Below, piece by piece: positions 28,062-36,029 of a stretch of 64,000 nt of DNA. The notes beneath the pieces were generated by a model. It saw only the letters and a program-made list of their open reading frames with translations. It ran no database searches and had not been told where the DNA came from. Within the stretch, counting starts at the first letter, position 1; each line of letters starts with the position of its first letter. The translations under genes were made by a program, and so were the position numbers. The stretch comes from Bradyrhizobium sp. CCGB01. GTDB taxonomy: Bacteria; Pseudomonadota; Alphaproteobacteria; Rhizobiales; Xanthobacteraceae. The DNA is taken from the NCBI RefSeq assembly GCF_024199795.1, contig NZ_JANADK010000001.1, positions 4,836,001 through 4,900,000 on the forward strand, in the 5' to 3' direction.

Positions 28062-28832
28062 TCAGGCCATCACCGAGAACCCGCCGTCGACGGGGATTGC
28101 AGTGCCCGTGACGAAGTTCGAGGCGGGCGAGGCGAGGAACACGGCGATGCCGGCGAAGTCGTCGATGTCGCCCCAGCGTCCCGCGGGCGTGCGCGCCAGC
28201 ACGCGCTCGTGCAGGCCGGACACCTGCTGCCGCGCGCCGCGCGTGAGATCGGTGTCGATCCAGCCCGGCAGGATGGCGTTGACCTGGATGTTGTCGGGTG
28301 CCCAGGCATTGGCGCAGGCGCGGGTGTACTGCACGATGCCGCCCTTGCTGGCGGCATAGGCCGTCGCGAAGCTCGCGCCGAAGATCGACATCATCGAGCC
28401 GATATTGATCACCTTGCCGTTGCCCGACGCCTTCAGTGCCGGATAGGCCAGCTTCGAGCACACGAAGGCGCTGGTGAGGTTGGTGTCGATCACCTTGTTC
28501 CATTCGTCGAGCTCGAGCTCGTGCGGCGGCTTTCGGATGCTCATGCCGGCATTGTTGATGAGGATGTCGATACGGCCGAGCTCCTTCACCACGCGGTCGA
28601 TCATGGCCGCGACCGCCGCCTTGTCGGTGACGTCGGTGGTGACGGCAATCGCCTTGACGCCGCGCGCCTTGAGGTCGGCGACGGCGGCAGCCGACTTGGC
28701 TTCATTGCGTCCGACCACGGCGATATCGGCGCCGGCGTCGGCGAGCCCGTGGGCGAGGCCAAGCCCGATGCCGCCATTGCCCCCTGTGACGATCGCGACT
28801 TTGCCGCGGAGATCGAACCGGTTGGATGTCAT
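28062..28832 (-). CDS. SDR family oxidoreductase
   Basis: A 256-residue classical short-chain dehydrogenase. The cofactor motif is TGGNGGIGLGLA, NNAG is present (ILINNAGMS), and the catalytic Ser and YxxxK are in INIGSMMS and AYAASKGG. It ends with GTAIPVDGGFSVMA. Overall similarity is to gluconate 5-dehydrogenase/2-deoxygluconate dehydrogenases, so a sugar acid substrate is possible. It lies 21 bases downstream of a small membrane protein gene on the same strand. Confidence 0.93.
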   Translation of the reverse strand: MTSNRFDLRGKVAIVTGGNGGIGLGLAHGLADAGADIAVVGRNEAKSAAAVADLKARGVKAIAVTTDVTDKAAVAAMIDRVVKELGRIDILINNAGMSIRKPPHELELDEWNKVIDTNLTSAFVCSKLAYPALKASGNGKVINIGSMMSIFGASFATAYAASKGGIVQYTRACANAWAPDNIQVNAILPGWIDTDLTRGARQQVSGLHERVLARTPAGRWGDIDDFAGIAVFLASPASNFVTGTAIPVDGGFSVMA

Positions 28833-28853
28833 ATTCGTATTCCCTGGTTTCTT

Positions 28854-29039
28854 CTATTGGTTGCTCTGCCAGATCAGGACCAGCCCGAGGCCGGCCATGG
28901 CTGCGCCATAGCCGGCCCATTGCAACTGGTCGATCATGAAGCTCGACCGCGGCCAGGGGACGGTGCCCGTGCCCTGTCCGATCCAGAGCAGCCCGACGGC
29001 GAGCGCAAACAGGCCTGCGATCAGCAGAAATCTGCGCAT
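28854..29039 (-). CDS. Small two-helix membrane protein
   Basis: A 61-residue protein with two hydrophobic helices, RFLLIAGLFALAVGLLWIG and WAGYGAAMAGLGLVLIW, around a WPRSSFMIDQ loop. An excellent GGGAGGATT ribosome binding site precedes the ATG at 29039. An in-frame upstream extension exists but has no such site. Function is unknown. It would be co-transcribed with the SDR gene 21 bases downstream. Confidence 0.7.
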   Translation of the reverse strand: MRRFLLIAGLFALAVGLLWIGQGTGTVPWPRSSFMIDQLQWAGYGAAMAGLGLVLIWQSNQ

Positions 29040-29177
29040 GCAATCCTCCCATCGGTCAGCTTCTGTCGCGGCCCACGGCATCAACGATCGCCACGGGTCG
29101 CGAAAACTTCCCGCCAGACTAGCCGTAGCTTCGGTTTGGATACAATGGCTGCGGATGCAGGACCGCTGGGAGGACCC

Positions 29178-29810
29178 ATGTCCGTGCGCAAGATGTTCGC
29201 AGGTACCGCGGCTGCGATCGCACTGATCGCGGTCTATGCCGTCATTCCGCGTCATGCGGATCTGCGGGCGTTCGATCCCGCCGAGATGGCGCGGCTCGAG
29301 ACCGCGATGTGGCGCGACTATTACGACAAACGCCACGCCGCGCTGTTCTTCCATCTCTACGATTCGACGCGGACGCAGTTCGGCTTTTCTCCGCTCAAGA
29401 GCCTGCAGATCGTGCTCAGCGCCGCCGGAGCCGCCAGGACGTTCCAGCCGACGCGGTCTCGCCGGGAAGCCGATGCGGCCCTGCCGGCCCTCGTGGCGTA
29501 CTACCGGGATTTCGCGCCGGCCGCGCCCGTGGCATTCGACGCGGAGCAGGCCGCCCGTCTCGAGCTTGACTGGTGGCAGGCTCGGCGCGAGGCGGTCGGC
29601 CCGCGCGATTATGGCCTCACCATCGCGCGCGTGGCGGCGCTGACCTACGGCAAGAACGCGGACGATTCAGGCATCAGGCAGTTCGGCATGGCGCGGGCAG
29701 AGGCCATGGCGTTCCGCGATGCTCGGGGCGGGGCCATTCGCCGCTGCCGACTGGGCGAAGATCGAGAGCCAGCTTGGAGAGGCGTACCGGTCGCTGAAGG
29801 CCAGCGTTAG
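29178..29810 (+). CDS. Hypothetical protein, probably frameshifted near its 3-prime end
   Basis: A protein of about 210 residues as read, starting at an ATG preceded by GGGAGG. It has one N-terminal membrane anchor (VRKMFAGTAAAIALIAVYAV) followed by a soluble helical part with LETAMWRDYYDKRHAALFFHL and LELDWWQARREA, conserved-looking tryptophan/tyrosine motifs. After residue 181 the reading becomes atypical. Removing one G from the run at 29725-29728 restores a natural ending (FAAADWAKIESQLGEAYRSL) that stops at 29815-29817. This is either a real mutation or a sequencing error. No function is known. Confidence 0.7.
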   Translation: MSVRKMFAGTAAAIALIAVYAVIPRHADLRAFDPAEMARLETAMWRDYYDKRHAALFFHLYDSTRTQFGFSPLKSLQIVLSAAGAARTFQPTRSRREADAALPALVAYYRDFAPAAPVAFDAEQAARLELDWWQARREAVGPRDYGLTIARVAALTYGKNADDSGIRQFGMARAEAMAFRDARGGAIRRCRLGEDREPAWRGVPVAEGQR

Positions 29811-29830
29811 CCGCTGACGGCCCCAAAACG

Positions 29831-29858
29831 AAAAAGCCCCGGACAATGCCGGGGCTTT
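29831..29858. terminator. Bidirectional terminator between convergent genes
   Basis: AAAGCCCCGG (29833-29842) and CCGGGGCTTT (29849-29858) form a ten-pair stem with a six-base loop. The A run on the left serves as a T tail for the minus-strand outer membrane protein gene that ends at 29881. Confidence 0.9.
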
Positions 29859-29880
29859 GACGTCTGAAGATCAGGTCAGA

Positions 29881-30663
29881 TCAGTACTTCGCGACGACCG
29901 GACCGGTCCAGTTAAAGCGGTAGACCAGCGAGGTCGAGATCGTCTGGTTCCAGCTGTTGGCGCGGATGCTCTGGCCGACCGGGAGATTGCTGACGTCGAA
30001 CAGCTCGTCCTGGGTCTTGGCGTTGTAGAAGGCAGAACGATACTCGGTCTTCATGAACCAGCCCGGCGAGTTGATGCCGAAGAAGTTCAGGCTATTCTCG
30101 ACGCCGCCACCGACGAACCAGCCGTTGCGGTTGTAGCTGTTGAGGTGGGCACCGACCGGGACGCCAGCGAGGTCAGTGAAGTTGGTCTGGCCAAAGTGGG
30201 CGCCCGAGTAACCGCCGTTGACGTAGGTGAGAACGTTCGGAGCGGCCAGCCAGCCGAGGCGCACACCAGCGGCCCAGGAGGTTTCCAGCTTCTGGCTGCC
30301 CGTGATATTGTTGCCCGGATCCTGGATGGTGGCGCGGATGCTGCCGAACTGACCGTCAGCGAACACACCAGCGACCCAGGTGCCGCTGAACTGCCAGTCG
30401 TAACCGGCGCCCACGGTGCCGAACCAGCCCGAGCCGCCCTGGCGCTGGGTGATCGTCAGCGGGGTGCCGCTGACAGTGTCGACAATCGACTGATCGGCAT
30501 TCGAGAGGCCGCCACCGCCGCCGCCGAAGATGTAGAAGCCGGTCCAATTGGCGACGGGCGCCGGCATCGGAGCCTTCACATAGGGACGGGCCGCGAGGTC
30601 GGCCGCCGAGGCCGAACCGGTCATCGCCGCAACCGCGGTCAGAGCGAGTAAAATCTTCTTCAT
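29881..30663 (-). CDS. Outer membrane beta-barrel protein
   Basis: A 260-residue outer membrane protein with a clear signal peptide (MKKILLALTAVAAMTGSASA, cleavage near residue 20). A proline-rich linker and NWTGFYIFGGGGGGLSNADQ follow, as in rhizobial Omp25-like barrels. It ends with an aromatic C-terminus (PVVAKY). An upstream in-frame extension to 30831 was rejected because the signal peptide begins at 30663. The two barrel proteins of this window share the NWTGFY start but differ in their loops. Confidence 0.92.
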   Translation of the reverse strand: MKKILLALTAVAAMTGSASAADLAARPYVKAPMPAPVANWTGFYIFGGGGGGLSNADQSIVDTVSGTPLTITQRQGGSGWFGTVGAGYDWQFSGTWVAGVFADGQFGSIRATIQDPGNNITGSQKLETSWAAGVRLGWLAAPNVLTYVNGGYSGAHFGQTNFTDLAGVPVGAHLNSYNRNGWFVGGGVENSLNFFGINSPGWFMKTEYRSAFYNAKTQDELFDVSNLPVGQSIRANSWNQTISTSLVYRFNWTGPVVAKY

Positions 30664-31044
30664 TTTAAAATCCCCAACCTTTGGTCTGTCTGGCAGGCGC
30701 GAGCGCACTGAGTCCGTGTGATCTGATGCCCGGACTATAGACGTTTCCCGCCGAAATGCTGTTGCCGGACAGGCACAGTCGCCGGGAAACGCCACACAGT
30801 AGGGATTTCGGCCACGATTGCTGAAATCCAAAATAGTCGAATATTTTCAATATATTGCGTCATTTTCTGAAGGTCGGCTTCTGGTAACTTCTCGTTAGCA
30901 AATCCGGCTTTGTCCGAAATGGAAGCAATCCTGCCTCAGCCTTGGGGGCAGTGAGTCGCTGGCCGAGTCGCTGACCGGATACATCCTGCTGCAAACGAAA
31001 AAGCCCCGGAGCTGAGCCGGGGCTTTTGACGGTAGGGCGCCACC
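30664..31044. other. Intergenic region with outer membrane protein promoter region and parE terminator
   Basis: Some 380 bases between two minus-strand genes. The part next to 30663 is the leader of the outer membrane protein gene; an AT-rich stretch at about 30825-30870 is the likely promoter area. The parE terminator lies at 30999-31027. No ORF or RNA gene was recognised. Confidence 0.5.
30999..31027 (-). terminator. Rho-independent terminator of parE
   Basis: AAAAGCCCCGG (30999-31009) and CCGGGGCTTTT (31017-31027) form an eleven-pair stem with a seven-base loop. Read on the minus strand it lies 18 bases after the parE stop and ends in a T run. Confidence 0.9.
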
Positions 31045-33090
31045 TCAGACGTCGAGCAGTTCCTCGCTGGCAAACTCGGCCTTGTCCGAGATGAACGCGA
31101 AGCGCGCCTCGGCCTTGGTGCCCATCAGCCGCTCCACCGAATCCGCGGTGGTGTCGCGATCGTCGGCGAGCAGCACCACCTTGAGCAGCGTCCGCTTGCT
31201 CGGATCCATGGTGGTTTCCTTGAGCTGCGCCGGCATCATCTCACCAAGGCCTTTGAAGCGGTTGACCTCGACCTTGGCGTTGGCGTTGAACGCGCTCTTG
31301 ATCAGCTCTTCCTTGTGTTTGTCGTCGCGCGCGTAGACCGACTTCTGGCCGTGGGTCAGCTTGTACAGCGGCGGCACCGCGAGGAAGAGATGTCCTTCGT
31401 CGATGAGCCGCGGCATCTGGCGGTAGAAGAACGTGATCAGCAGCGATGCGATGTGCGCGCCGTCGACGTCGGCGTCGGTCATGATGATGATGCGCTGATA
31501 GCGCAGATCCTCTTCGCGATAATGCAGGAGCTGGCCGCAGCCGATCGCCTGCACGAGGTCGGAGAGCTGCGCGTTCGCCGTCAGCTTGTCCTTGCCGGCG
31601 GAGGCGACGTTGAGGATCTTGCCGCGCAGCGGCAGCACGGCCTGGGTCTTGCGGTCGCGCGCCTGCTTGGCGCTGCCGCCTGCCGAGTCGCCCTCGACGA
31701 TGAAGAGCTCGGAGCCTTCGGTGCCGGCATCGGTGCAGTCGGCGAGCTTGCCGGGCAGGCGCAGCTTCTTGCCCGCGGTTTTCCGCGCGGTCTCTTTCTC
31801 CTGTCGCCGCCGCAGCCGCTCCTCGGCGCGGTCGATCACGAAGTCGAGCAGCCGGTTGGCCATGTTCGGATTGCCCGACAGCCAGTGGTCGAACGGGTCC
31901 TTCATCGCCTGTTCGACGATGCGCTGCGCTTCGGCGGTGGCGAGACGATCCTTGGTCTGGCCCTGGAATTCAGGCTCGCGCACGAACACCGAGAGCATCA
32001 CGGCCGCGCCCACCATCACGTCTTCCGAGGTGATGGACGAGGCGCGCTTGCCCTGGCCGACGCGCTCGGCGTGATCCTTCAGGCCGCGCAGCAGCGCGCT
32101 GCGCAGGCCGGATTCGTGGGTGCCGCCATCGGGCGTCGGCACGGTGTTGGTGTAGGAGGACAGGAAGCCGTCGGCGTCCGCAGTCCAGGCGACAGCCCAT
32201 TCGCACGCGCCATGCGCGCCGTTGCGGCCCGACTTGCCGGAGAAGATGTCCGGATGCACCAGCGTGTCGGCATGGATCGCAGCCGCGAGATAATCCTTGA
32301 GGCCGCCGGGGAAGTGGAACGTCGCTTCCGCCGGCACGTCCTCGACGCCCTTGAGCAGCTCGGGCGCGCAATTCCAGCGGATCTCGACGCCGCCGAACAG
32401 ATAGGCCTTCGAGCGGGTCATCTTGAACAGGCGCTGCGGCTTGAACGCGGCCTTGGCGCCGAAGATGTCGGTGTCGGGCTTGAAGCGCACGCGGGTGCCG
32501 CGGCGGTTGTTGACCTTGCCGAGGTCCTCGAGCTTGCCCTTGGGGTGGCCGCGCTCGAACGTCATGCGGTAGAGTTTCTGGCTGCGCGCGACTTCGACCT
32601 CGAGCAGCGAGGAGAGGGCGTTCACCACGGAGATGCCGACGCCGTGCAGACCGCCGGAGGTCTCGTAGACCTTGGAGTCGAACTTGCCGCCCGAATGCAG
32701 CGTGCACATGATGACTTCGAGCGCGGACTTCTTCGGGAATTTCGGATGCGGATCGATCGGGATGCCACGGCCGTTGTCGATCACGGTCAAAAAGCCGTCC
32801 GCGCTCAGGTCGACGCCGATGAAGGTCGCGTGCCCGGCCAGCGCCTCGTCCATCGAGTTGTCGATGACTTCGGCGAAGAGGTGATGCAGAGCCTTCTCGT
32901 CGGTGCCGCCGATATACATGCCCGGCCGGCGCCTGACCGGTTCCAGGCCCTCGAGGACCTCGATATCGGCCGCGGTGTAGTCGGCTTCGCCGCCGCTCCC
33001 GCGCGATGCCGTCTTGGCGGGCGCCTTGGTCTTCGGCTCATCACCGCCGAAAAAATCGTCTTTTGCTTTGGGCTTCAACTGCTTGGACAT
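31045..33090 (-). CDS. parE: DNA topoisomerase IV subunit B
   Basis: A 681-residue ATPase subunit of topoisomerase IV, which decatenates replicated chromosomes with ParC. GHKL ATPase motifs are seen in order: [22 protein letters not shown] and [18 protein letters not shown]. The TOPRIM domain has [27 protein letters not shown] and the metal site DADVDGAHI. ParE rather than GyrB is favoured by the total length near 680 and the short TOPRIM region. The start at 33090 (MSKQLK) follows a lysine-rich lead; an ATG at 33120 is less likely. Confidence 0.96.
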   Translation of the reverse strand: MSKQLKPKAKDDFFGGDEPKTKAPAKTASRGSGGEADYTAADIEVLEGLEPVRRRPGMYIGGTDEKALHHLFAEVIDNSMDEALAGHATFIGVDLSADGFLTVIDNGRGIPIDPHPKFPKKSALEVIMCTLHSGGKFDSKVYETSGGLHGVGISVVNALSSLLEVEVARSQKLYRMTFERGHPKGKLEDLGKVNNRRGTRVRFKPDTDIFGAKAAFKPQRLFKMTRSKAYLFGGVEIRWNCAPELLKGVEDVPAEATFHFPGGLKDYLAAAIHADTLVHPDIFSGKSGRNGAHGACEWAVAWTADADGFLSSYTNTVPTPDGGTHESGLRSALLRGLKDHAERVGQGKRASSITSEDVMVGAAVMLSVFVREPEFQGQTKDRLATAEAQRIVEQAMKDPFDHWLSGNPNMANRLLDFVIDRAEERLRRRQEKETARKTAGKKLRLPGKLADCTDAGTEGSELFIVEGDSAGGSAKQARDRKTQAVLPLRGKILNVASAGKDKLTANAQLSDLVQAIGCGQLLHYREEDLRYQRIIIMTDADVDGAHIASLLITFFYRQMPRLIDEGHLFLAVPPLYKLTHGQKSVYARDDKHKEELIKSAFNANAKVEVNRFKGLGEMMPAQLKETTMDPSKRTLLKVVLLADDRDTTADSVERLMGTKAEARFAFISDKAEFASEELLDV

Positions 33091-33359
33091 ATATCTTGAT
33101 GTGCTTTGAGGGCCGCGCATGCGGCGAATCGGTTCGGGCGACTATGCCACGGCTGGCCTGCAAAGGTCACCGCAGGTCGGCCGGCCGGTGTGGGTGGGAG
33201 CCAATCCCGGCGATTTTACGCCGCAGGCCCACGAAATCCCGGCAATTTGACCCCTTGGCCCCGTTTGGGCCGGGCTTTGTGACTTGATGTCACACAAGCC
33301 CTTGGCTTACCAGTCTTTTTATCTGACAGGACCGTGACGGGGCGGGAAGGCTATCTGGA

Positions 33360-33890
33360 ATGGAGCAGTTTGCGCACGCACTCGCCGACTTCGTGCGTGC
33401 TCACCAGGCTTGGGCGGCCCCCATCGTGTTCCTGCTGGCCTTCGGGGAGTCGCTCGCCTTCATCTCGCTGCTGGTCCCGGCCTGGGGCGCGCTGGTGGCG
33501 ATCGGCGCGCTGATCGGGGCAAGCGGAATCAGTTTTTACCCCGTATGGATCGCCGGCGGCATCGGCGCTGCACTCGGCGACTGGGTCTCCTACTGGTTCG
33601 GCTACCGCTACAAGGAGCAAGTCGCGCAGATGTGGCCGCTCTCCCGCTATCCGGAACTCCTGCCCAGGGGCGAAGCCTTCGTGCGCAGCTGGGGCGTGCC
33701 CAGCATCTTCATCGGCCGCTTCTTCGGCCCCTTGCGCGCCTCGGTGCCGCTCGCCGCCGGCATCTTCGAGATGCCCTATTGGAGCTTTCAGGCCGCCAAT
33801 TTCATCTCGGCGCTGGTCTGGTCCGCGGCGCTGCTTGTGTTCGGCGACGTGATTGCCAAGGTCATGGAATGGATCTGGAGCGTCATCTGA
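33360..33890 (+). CDS. DedA family (VTT domain) membrane protein
   Basis: A 176-residue inner-membrane protein of the DedA/SNARE-associated family, linked to lipid-carrier flipping and envelope integrity. Family features are FGESLAFISLLVPAWGALVAIG (the E-P re-entrant region), GAALGDWVSYWFGYRYKE and GRFFGPLRASVPLAAGIFEMPYW (the G-R-P-R-P motif). It is divergent from parE across 269 bases in which no gene was recognised. Confidence 0.93.
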   Translation: MEQFAHALADFVRAHQAWAAPIVFLLAFGESLAFISLLVPAWGALVAIGALIGASGISFYPVWIAGGIGAALGDWVSYWFGYRYKEQVAQMWPLSRYPELLPRGEAFVRSWGVPSIFIGRFFGPLRASVPLAAGIFEMPYWSFQAANFISALVWSAALLVFGDVIAKVMEWIWSVI

Positions 33891-33930
33891 CCGGGCAGCA
33901 GGGCCGCCCGGCCAGCTTATCGGGCGAAGC

Positions 33931-34932
33931 CTAGAGCGAGGCGTTCCAGATCGACGGGATCCAGCGATAGCCCGAGCCGTCCTTTTCCTTCTCGACGCGG
34001 ACGAGACCGGGGAAGGCGGCATGGAAGGCCTGGATCGGCATCTTCTCGGCAATCGCCATGTCGTACAGCTTGCGCCGCGTCTGCTGCGCCAGCGGCTTGT
34101 CGACGTCGGAGGCGATGTTCCACTCGGGATGCTTCACGAACAGGAACGCAGCACCCGCCGTGATGTCGACCTGCACCAGCACCTTCTCGGAGCCCGAGGC
34201 GACGATGAAGGAGTTGTGCCCCGGCGTGTGGCCCGGGCTCGCCACCGAGGTGATGCCTGGCGCGACCTCCTTGCCGGCCTCGTATTGCGTGACCTTGCGG
34301 CCGAGCGCGTCGAACACGCGGCGGATGTTCTTGAAGTTGCTCTCGAGGATCGGATTGCCGGTCCCCTTGCTCATCTCGCCATCGTCCATCCAGAACTTCC
34401 ATTCCGCCGCAGGCACCAAGATTTCGGCGTTCGCGAAGGCCGGCTTGTTCTCGGCCGCGAGCAGGCCGTTGATGTGGTCGCCGTGGAAATGCGAGATGAT
34501 CACGGTGTCGACCGCGGCACGGTCGATGCCGGCGGCGGCGAGATTGTTGTGGAACTGGCCGACCTTGCCCTTGGTCTGTGTGAACTGGTCGGGCCCGAGG
34601 CCGGTGTCGATGACGACGAGCTTCGGCCCGGTGTTGACGACCACAGGGTTGAAAGTGTGGGTGACCTTGTCGGTCGGCAGATGGTTTTCGGCGAAGATCT
34701 TGTTGATGTCGTCCTTGCTGGCGCCGGCGGCGTAATTGTCGGGCAGGTTGACGGTGGTGACACCATCGCAGACCACCGTGACCTGGTGGCTGCCGACATT
34801 GTAGCGGTAGAAGCTCGCGTTCTGGGCTGCGGCCGGGGGCGCGGCGGCGCTCGCGGGTGACGTCTTCACGAAGGGCAGGAGCGCCGAGGCGGCGGCGCCG
34901 GCCAGCGTTGCGCGACGGGTGATCTCGGTCAT
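33931..34932 (-). CDS. Exported MBL-fold metallo-hydrolase
   Basis: A 333-residue metallo-beta-lactamase-fold hydrolase. The N-terminus (ITRRATLAGAAASALLPF) has a twin-arginine and hydrophobic stretch, so Tat export to the periplasm is likely. The zinc motif HxHxDH reads SHFHGDH, with further ligands in SPGHTPGHNSF and the late HAAFPGLVRV histidine. The start at 34932 was chosen because it begins the Tat signal. It is paralogous to the protein at 58154-59125. The substrate, possibly a lactone or ester, is unknown. It is convergent with the DedA gene. Confidence 0.9.
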   Translation of the reverse strand: MTEITRRATLAGAAASALLPFVKTSPASAAAPPAAAQNASFYRYNVGSHQVTVVCDGVTTVNLPDNYAAGASKDDINKIFAENHLPTDKVTHTFNPVVVNTGPKLVVIDTGLGPDQFTQTKGKVGQFHNNLAAAGIDRAAVDTVIISHFHGDHINGLLAAENKPAFANAEILVPAAEWKFWMDDGEMSKGTGNPILESNFKNIRRVFDALGRKVTQYEAGKEVAPGITSVASPGHTPGHNSFIVASGSEKVLVQVDITAGAAFLFVKHPEWNIASDVDKPLAQQTRRKLYDMAIAEKMPIQAFHAAFPGLVRVEKEKDGSGYRWIPSIWNASL

Positions 34933-35050
34933 GACGGTGTCCTGGGTTGCATTGCGAACGAACGGCACGGACCGGCGTAGTTGCAACGTGCCGGTCACTC
35001 TCGGGAACCCCCATTGCTACTGGAAATTCCGCGGCACGCAGATGACATCC

Positions 35051-35104
35051 GTGCGGCATCTCGCCGTCACCAGTGCGGCGTCTCGCCGTCACCGGTGCGG
35101 CATC
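35051..35104. repeat. Three head-to-tail copies of a 22-base unit
   Basis: Units start GTGCGGCATCTCGCCGTCACC at 35051 and again at 35073 with two differences, then a partial third copy starts at 35095. They lie just upstream of the paiB-argC promoter, so they might be activator sites, or simply a tandem duplication. Confidence 0.6.
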
Positions 35105-35131
35105 CAGCCCGCACGCGCTGCTGATTTGGAC

Positions 35132-35160
35132 TTGACCCTGGAACCCGCCGGCTTTATAGC
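35132..35160 (+). promoter_or_regulatory. Predicted sigma-70 promoter of the paiB-argC cluster
   Basis: TTGACC at 35132-35137 and TATAGC at 35155-35160 are separated by exactly 17 bases. Transcription would start near 35167, only a few bases before the ATG of the arginine-rich leader ORF, giving a leaderless or nearly leaderless leader peptide and about 180 bases of RNA before paiB. Confidence 0.65.
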
Positions 35161-35168
35161 CGCGCGCC

Positions 35169-35246
35169 ATGATCAACGCCGCGACCATCCTGTTCGCCCG
35201 TCGCCGCCGCCGCTCTTTAGCGGTTTGGGCGGTCGATCGCGTTTGA
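35169..35246 (+). CDS. Arginine-rich leader peptide (candidate attenuator peptide)
   Basis: A 25-codon ORF reading MINAATILFARRRRRSLAVW then AVDRV. Codons 11-15 (35199-35213) are five consecutive arginine codons, CGT then four CGC, and codon 24 is another. It begins within a few bases of the predicted transcription start and stops at 35244-35246, 13 bases before a terminator-like hairpin. It precedes paiB and two argC genes. Its size, position and run of the end-product amino acid match the plan of classical leader peptides such as those of his, leu or trp operons. Expression is not shown, and a GC-rich sequence can give CGC runs by chance. Confidence 0.6.
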   Translation: MINAATILFARRRRRSLAVWAVDRV

Positions 35247-35290
35247 GATCATCGTCTTTGCCGCTGGATCCGATCCGCGGCATTCTTTCT
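35210..35290 (+). terminator. Candidate attenuator: alternative hairpins and intrinsic terminator
   Basis: Segment 1 CCGCT (35210-35214, at the end of the arginine codons) can pair with segment 2 AGCGG (35219-35223). Segment 2, extended to 35216-35224, can instead pair with segment 3 at 35260-35268 (nine pairs counting G-U), which contains a second CCGCT. Segment 3 is also the left arm of a hairpin, GCCGCtGGATC with GATCCGCGGC (35260-35281), followed by ATTCTTTCT. The 1:2 plus 3:4 fold would terminate; the 2:3 fold, favoured when a ribosome stalls on arginine codons, would prevent it. Pairings were traced by hand without energies. Confidence 0.55.
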
Positions 35291-35345
35291 CCTGTCAGCG
35301 CGATCTGATCCGGCGGCCCCCAAGGAGGCCCAGCAGGAGACCACG

Positions 35346-36029
35346 ATGTACACGCCACCCTTTTTCAAGCAGGACCGTGCCGCGAGCCTGAAATTCGCAG
35401 AAGAGCGCGGCTTCGGTACGATGTGTGCCTTCGACGGCCACAAGCCGGTCGCCTCGCTGCTGCCGTTCTACCTGACCTACGCCGCTGACGGCACGCCGCA
35501 GGCGGCCTTTCATGTCGCCCGTCACAATCCGCTGCTAAAGCTGGCGGATGGCTCGGCGTCCTGGCTGCTCGCGGTCAACGGCCCCGATGCCTATGTATCG
35601 CCGGACTGGTACGTCTCGCCGGATCAGGTGCCGACCTGGCTCTACCAGTCGGTGCATCTGAGCGGGCCGGTGCGGCTTCTGTCGAACCACGAGCTGGCGG
35701 TGCAGATCGACACGCTCAGCGACAAGTTCGAGACCTGGTTGCTGCCGAAGAAGCCGTGGACGTCGGCGAAGATGACGGCCGGACGGCTCGAGACGATGAA
35801 GAAGGCGATCGTGGGTCTGGTCATGACGGTTGAGGAGGTCGAAGGCAGCTTCAAGCTCAACCAGCACAAGTCCGACGCCGATTTTGCCGCGATCGCGAGC
35901 GCCCTGGGCTCGCAGGCGGATGCGGACTCGCGCACGATCGCAGGCCTGATGCGCGAAGCGAGACCGTTGGCCTTCGCAACAGACACGGTACAAACACAGC
36001 AAGCGATTACGCCTGAAGGGGGCGTGTGA
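35346..36029 (+). CDS. paiB: PaiB-type FMN-binding negative transcriptional regulator
   Basis: A 227-residue cytoplasmic protein of the PaiB family (FMN-binding split-barrel fold). The blocks MYTPPFFKQDR, GTMCAFDGHKPVASLLPF, HVARHNPLL and GLVMTVEEVEGSFKLNQHKSDAD are typical. In Bacillus, PaiA/PaiB are linked to polyamine acetylation and sporulation gene repression; polyamines derive from arginine, so the link to argC may be meaningful. The stop TGA overlaps the argC start (ATGA at 36026-36031 region), implying translational coupling. Strong AAGGAGG and AGGAGA sites precede the start. Confidence 0.92.
   Translation: MYTPPFFKQDRAASLKFAEERGFGTMCAFDGHKPVASLLPFYLTYAADGTPQAAFHVARHNPLLKLADGSASWLLAVNGPDAYVSPDWYVSPDQVPTWLYQSVHLSGPVRLLSNHELAVQIDTLSDKFETWLLPKKPWTSAKMTAGRLETMKKAIVGLVMTVEEVEGSFKLNQHKSDADFAAIASALGSQADADSRTIAGLMREARPLAFATDTVQTQQAITPEGGV

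Noticed and set aside
28029..29177. Long plus-strand extension upstream of the hypothetical gene at 29178
   Set aside because: It runs antisense through the SDR and the small membrane protein genes, and a good ribosome binding site marks the start at 29178.
31315..33099. 594-codon plus-strand frame
   Set aside because: Antisense shadow of parE, whose motifs are complete on the minus strand.
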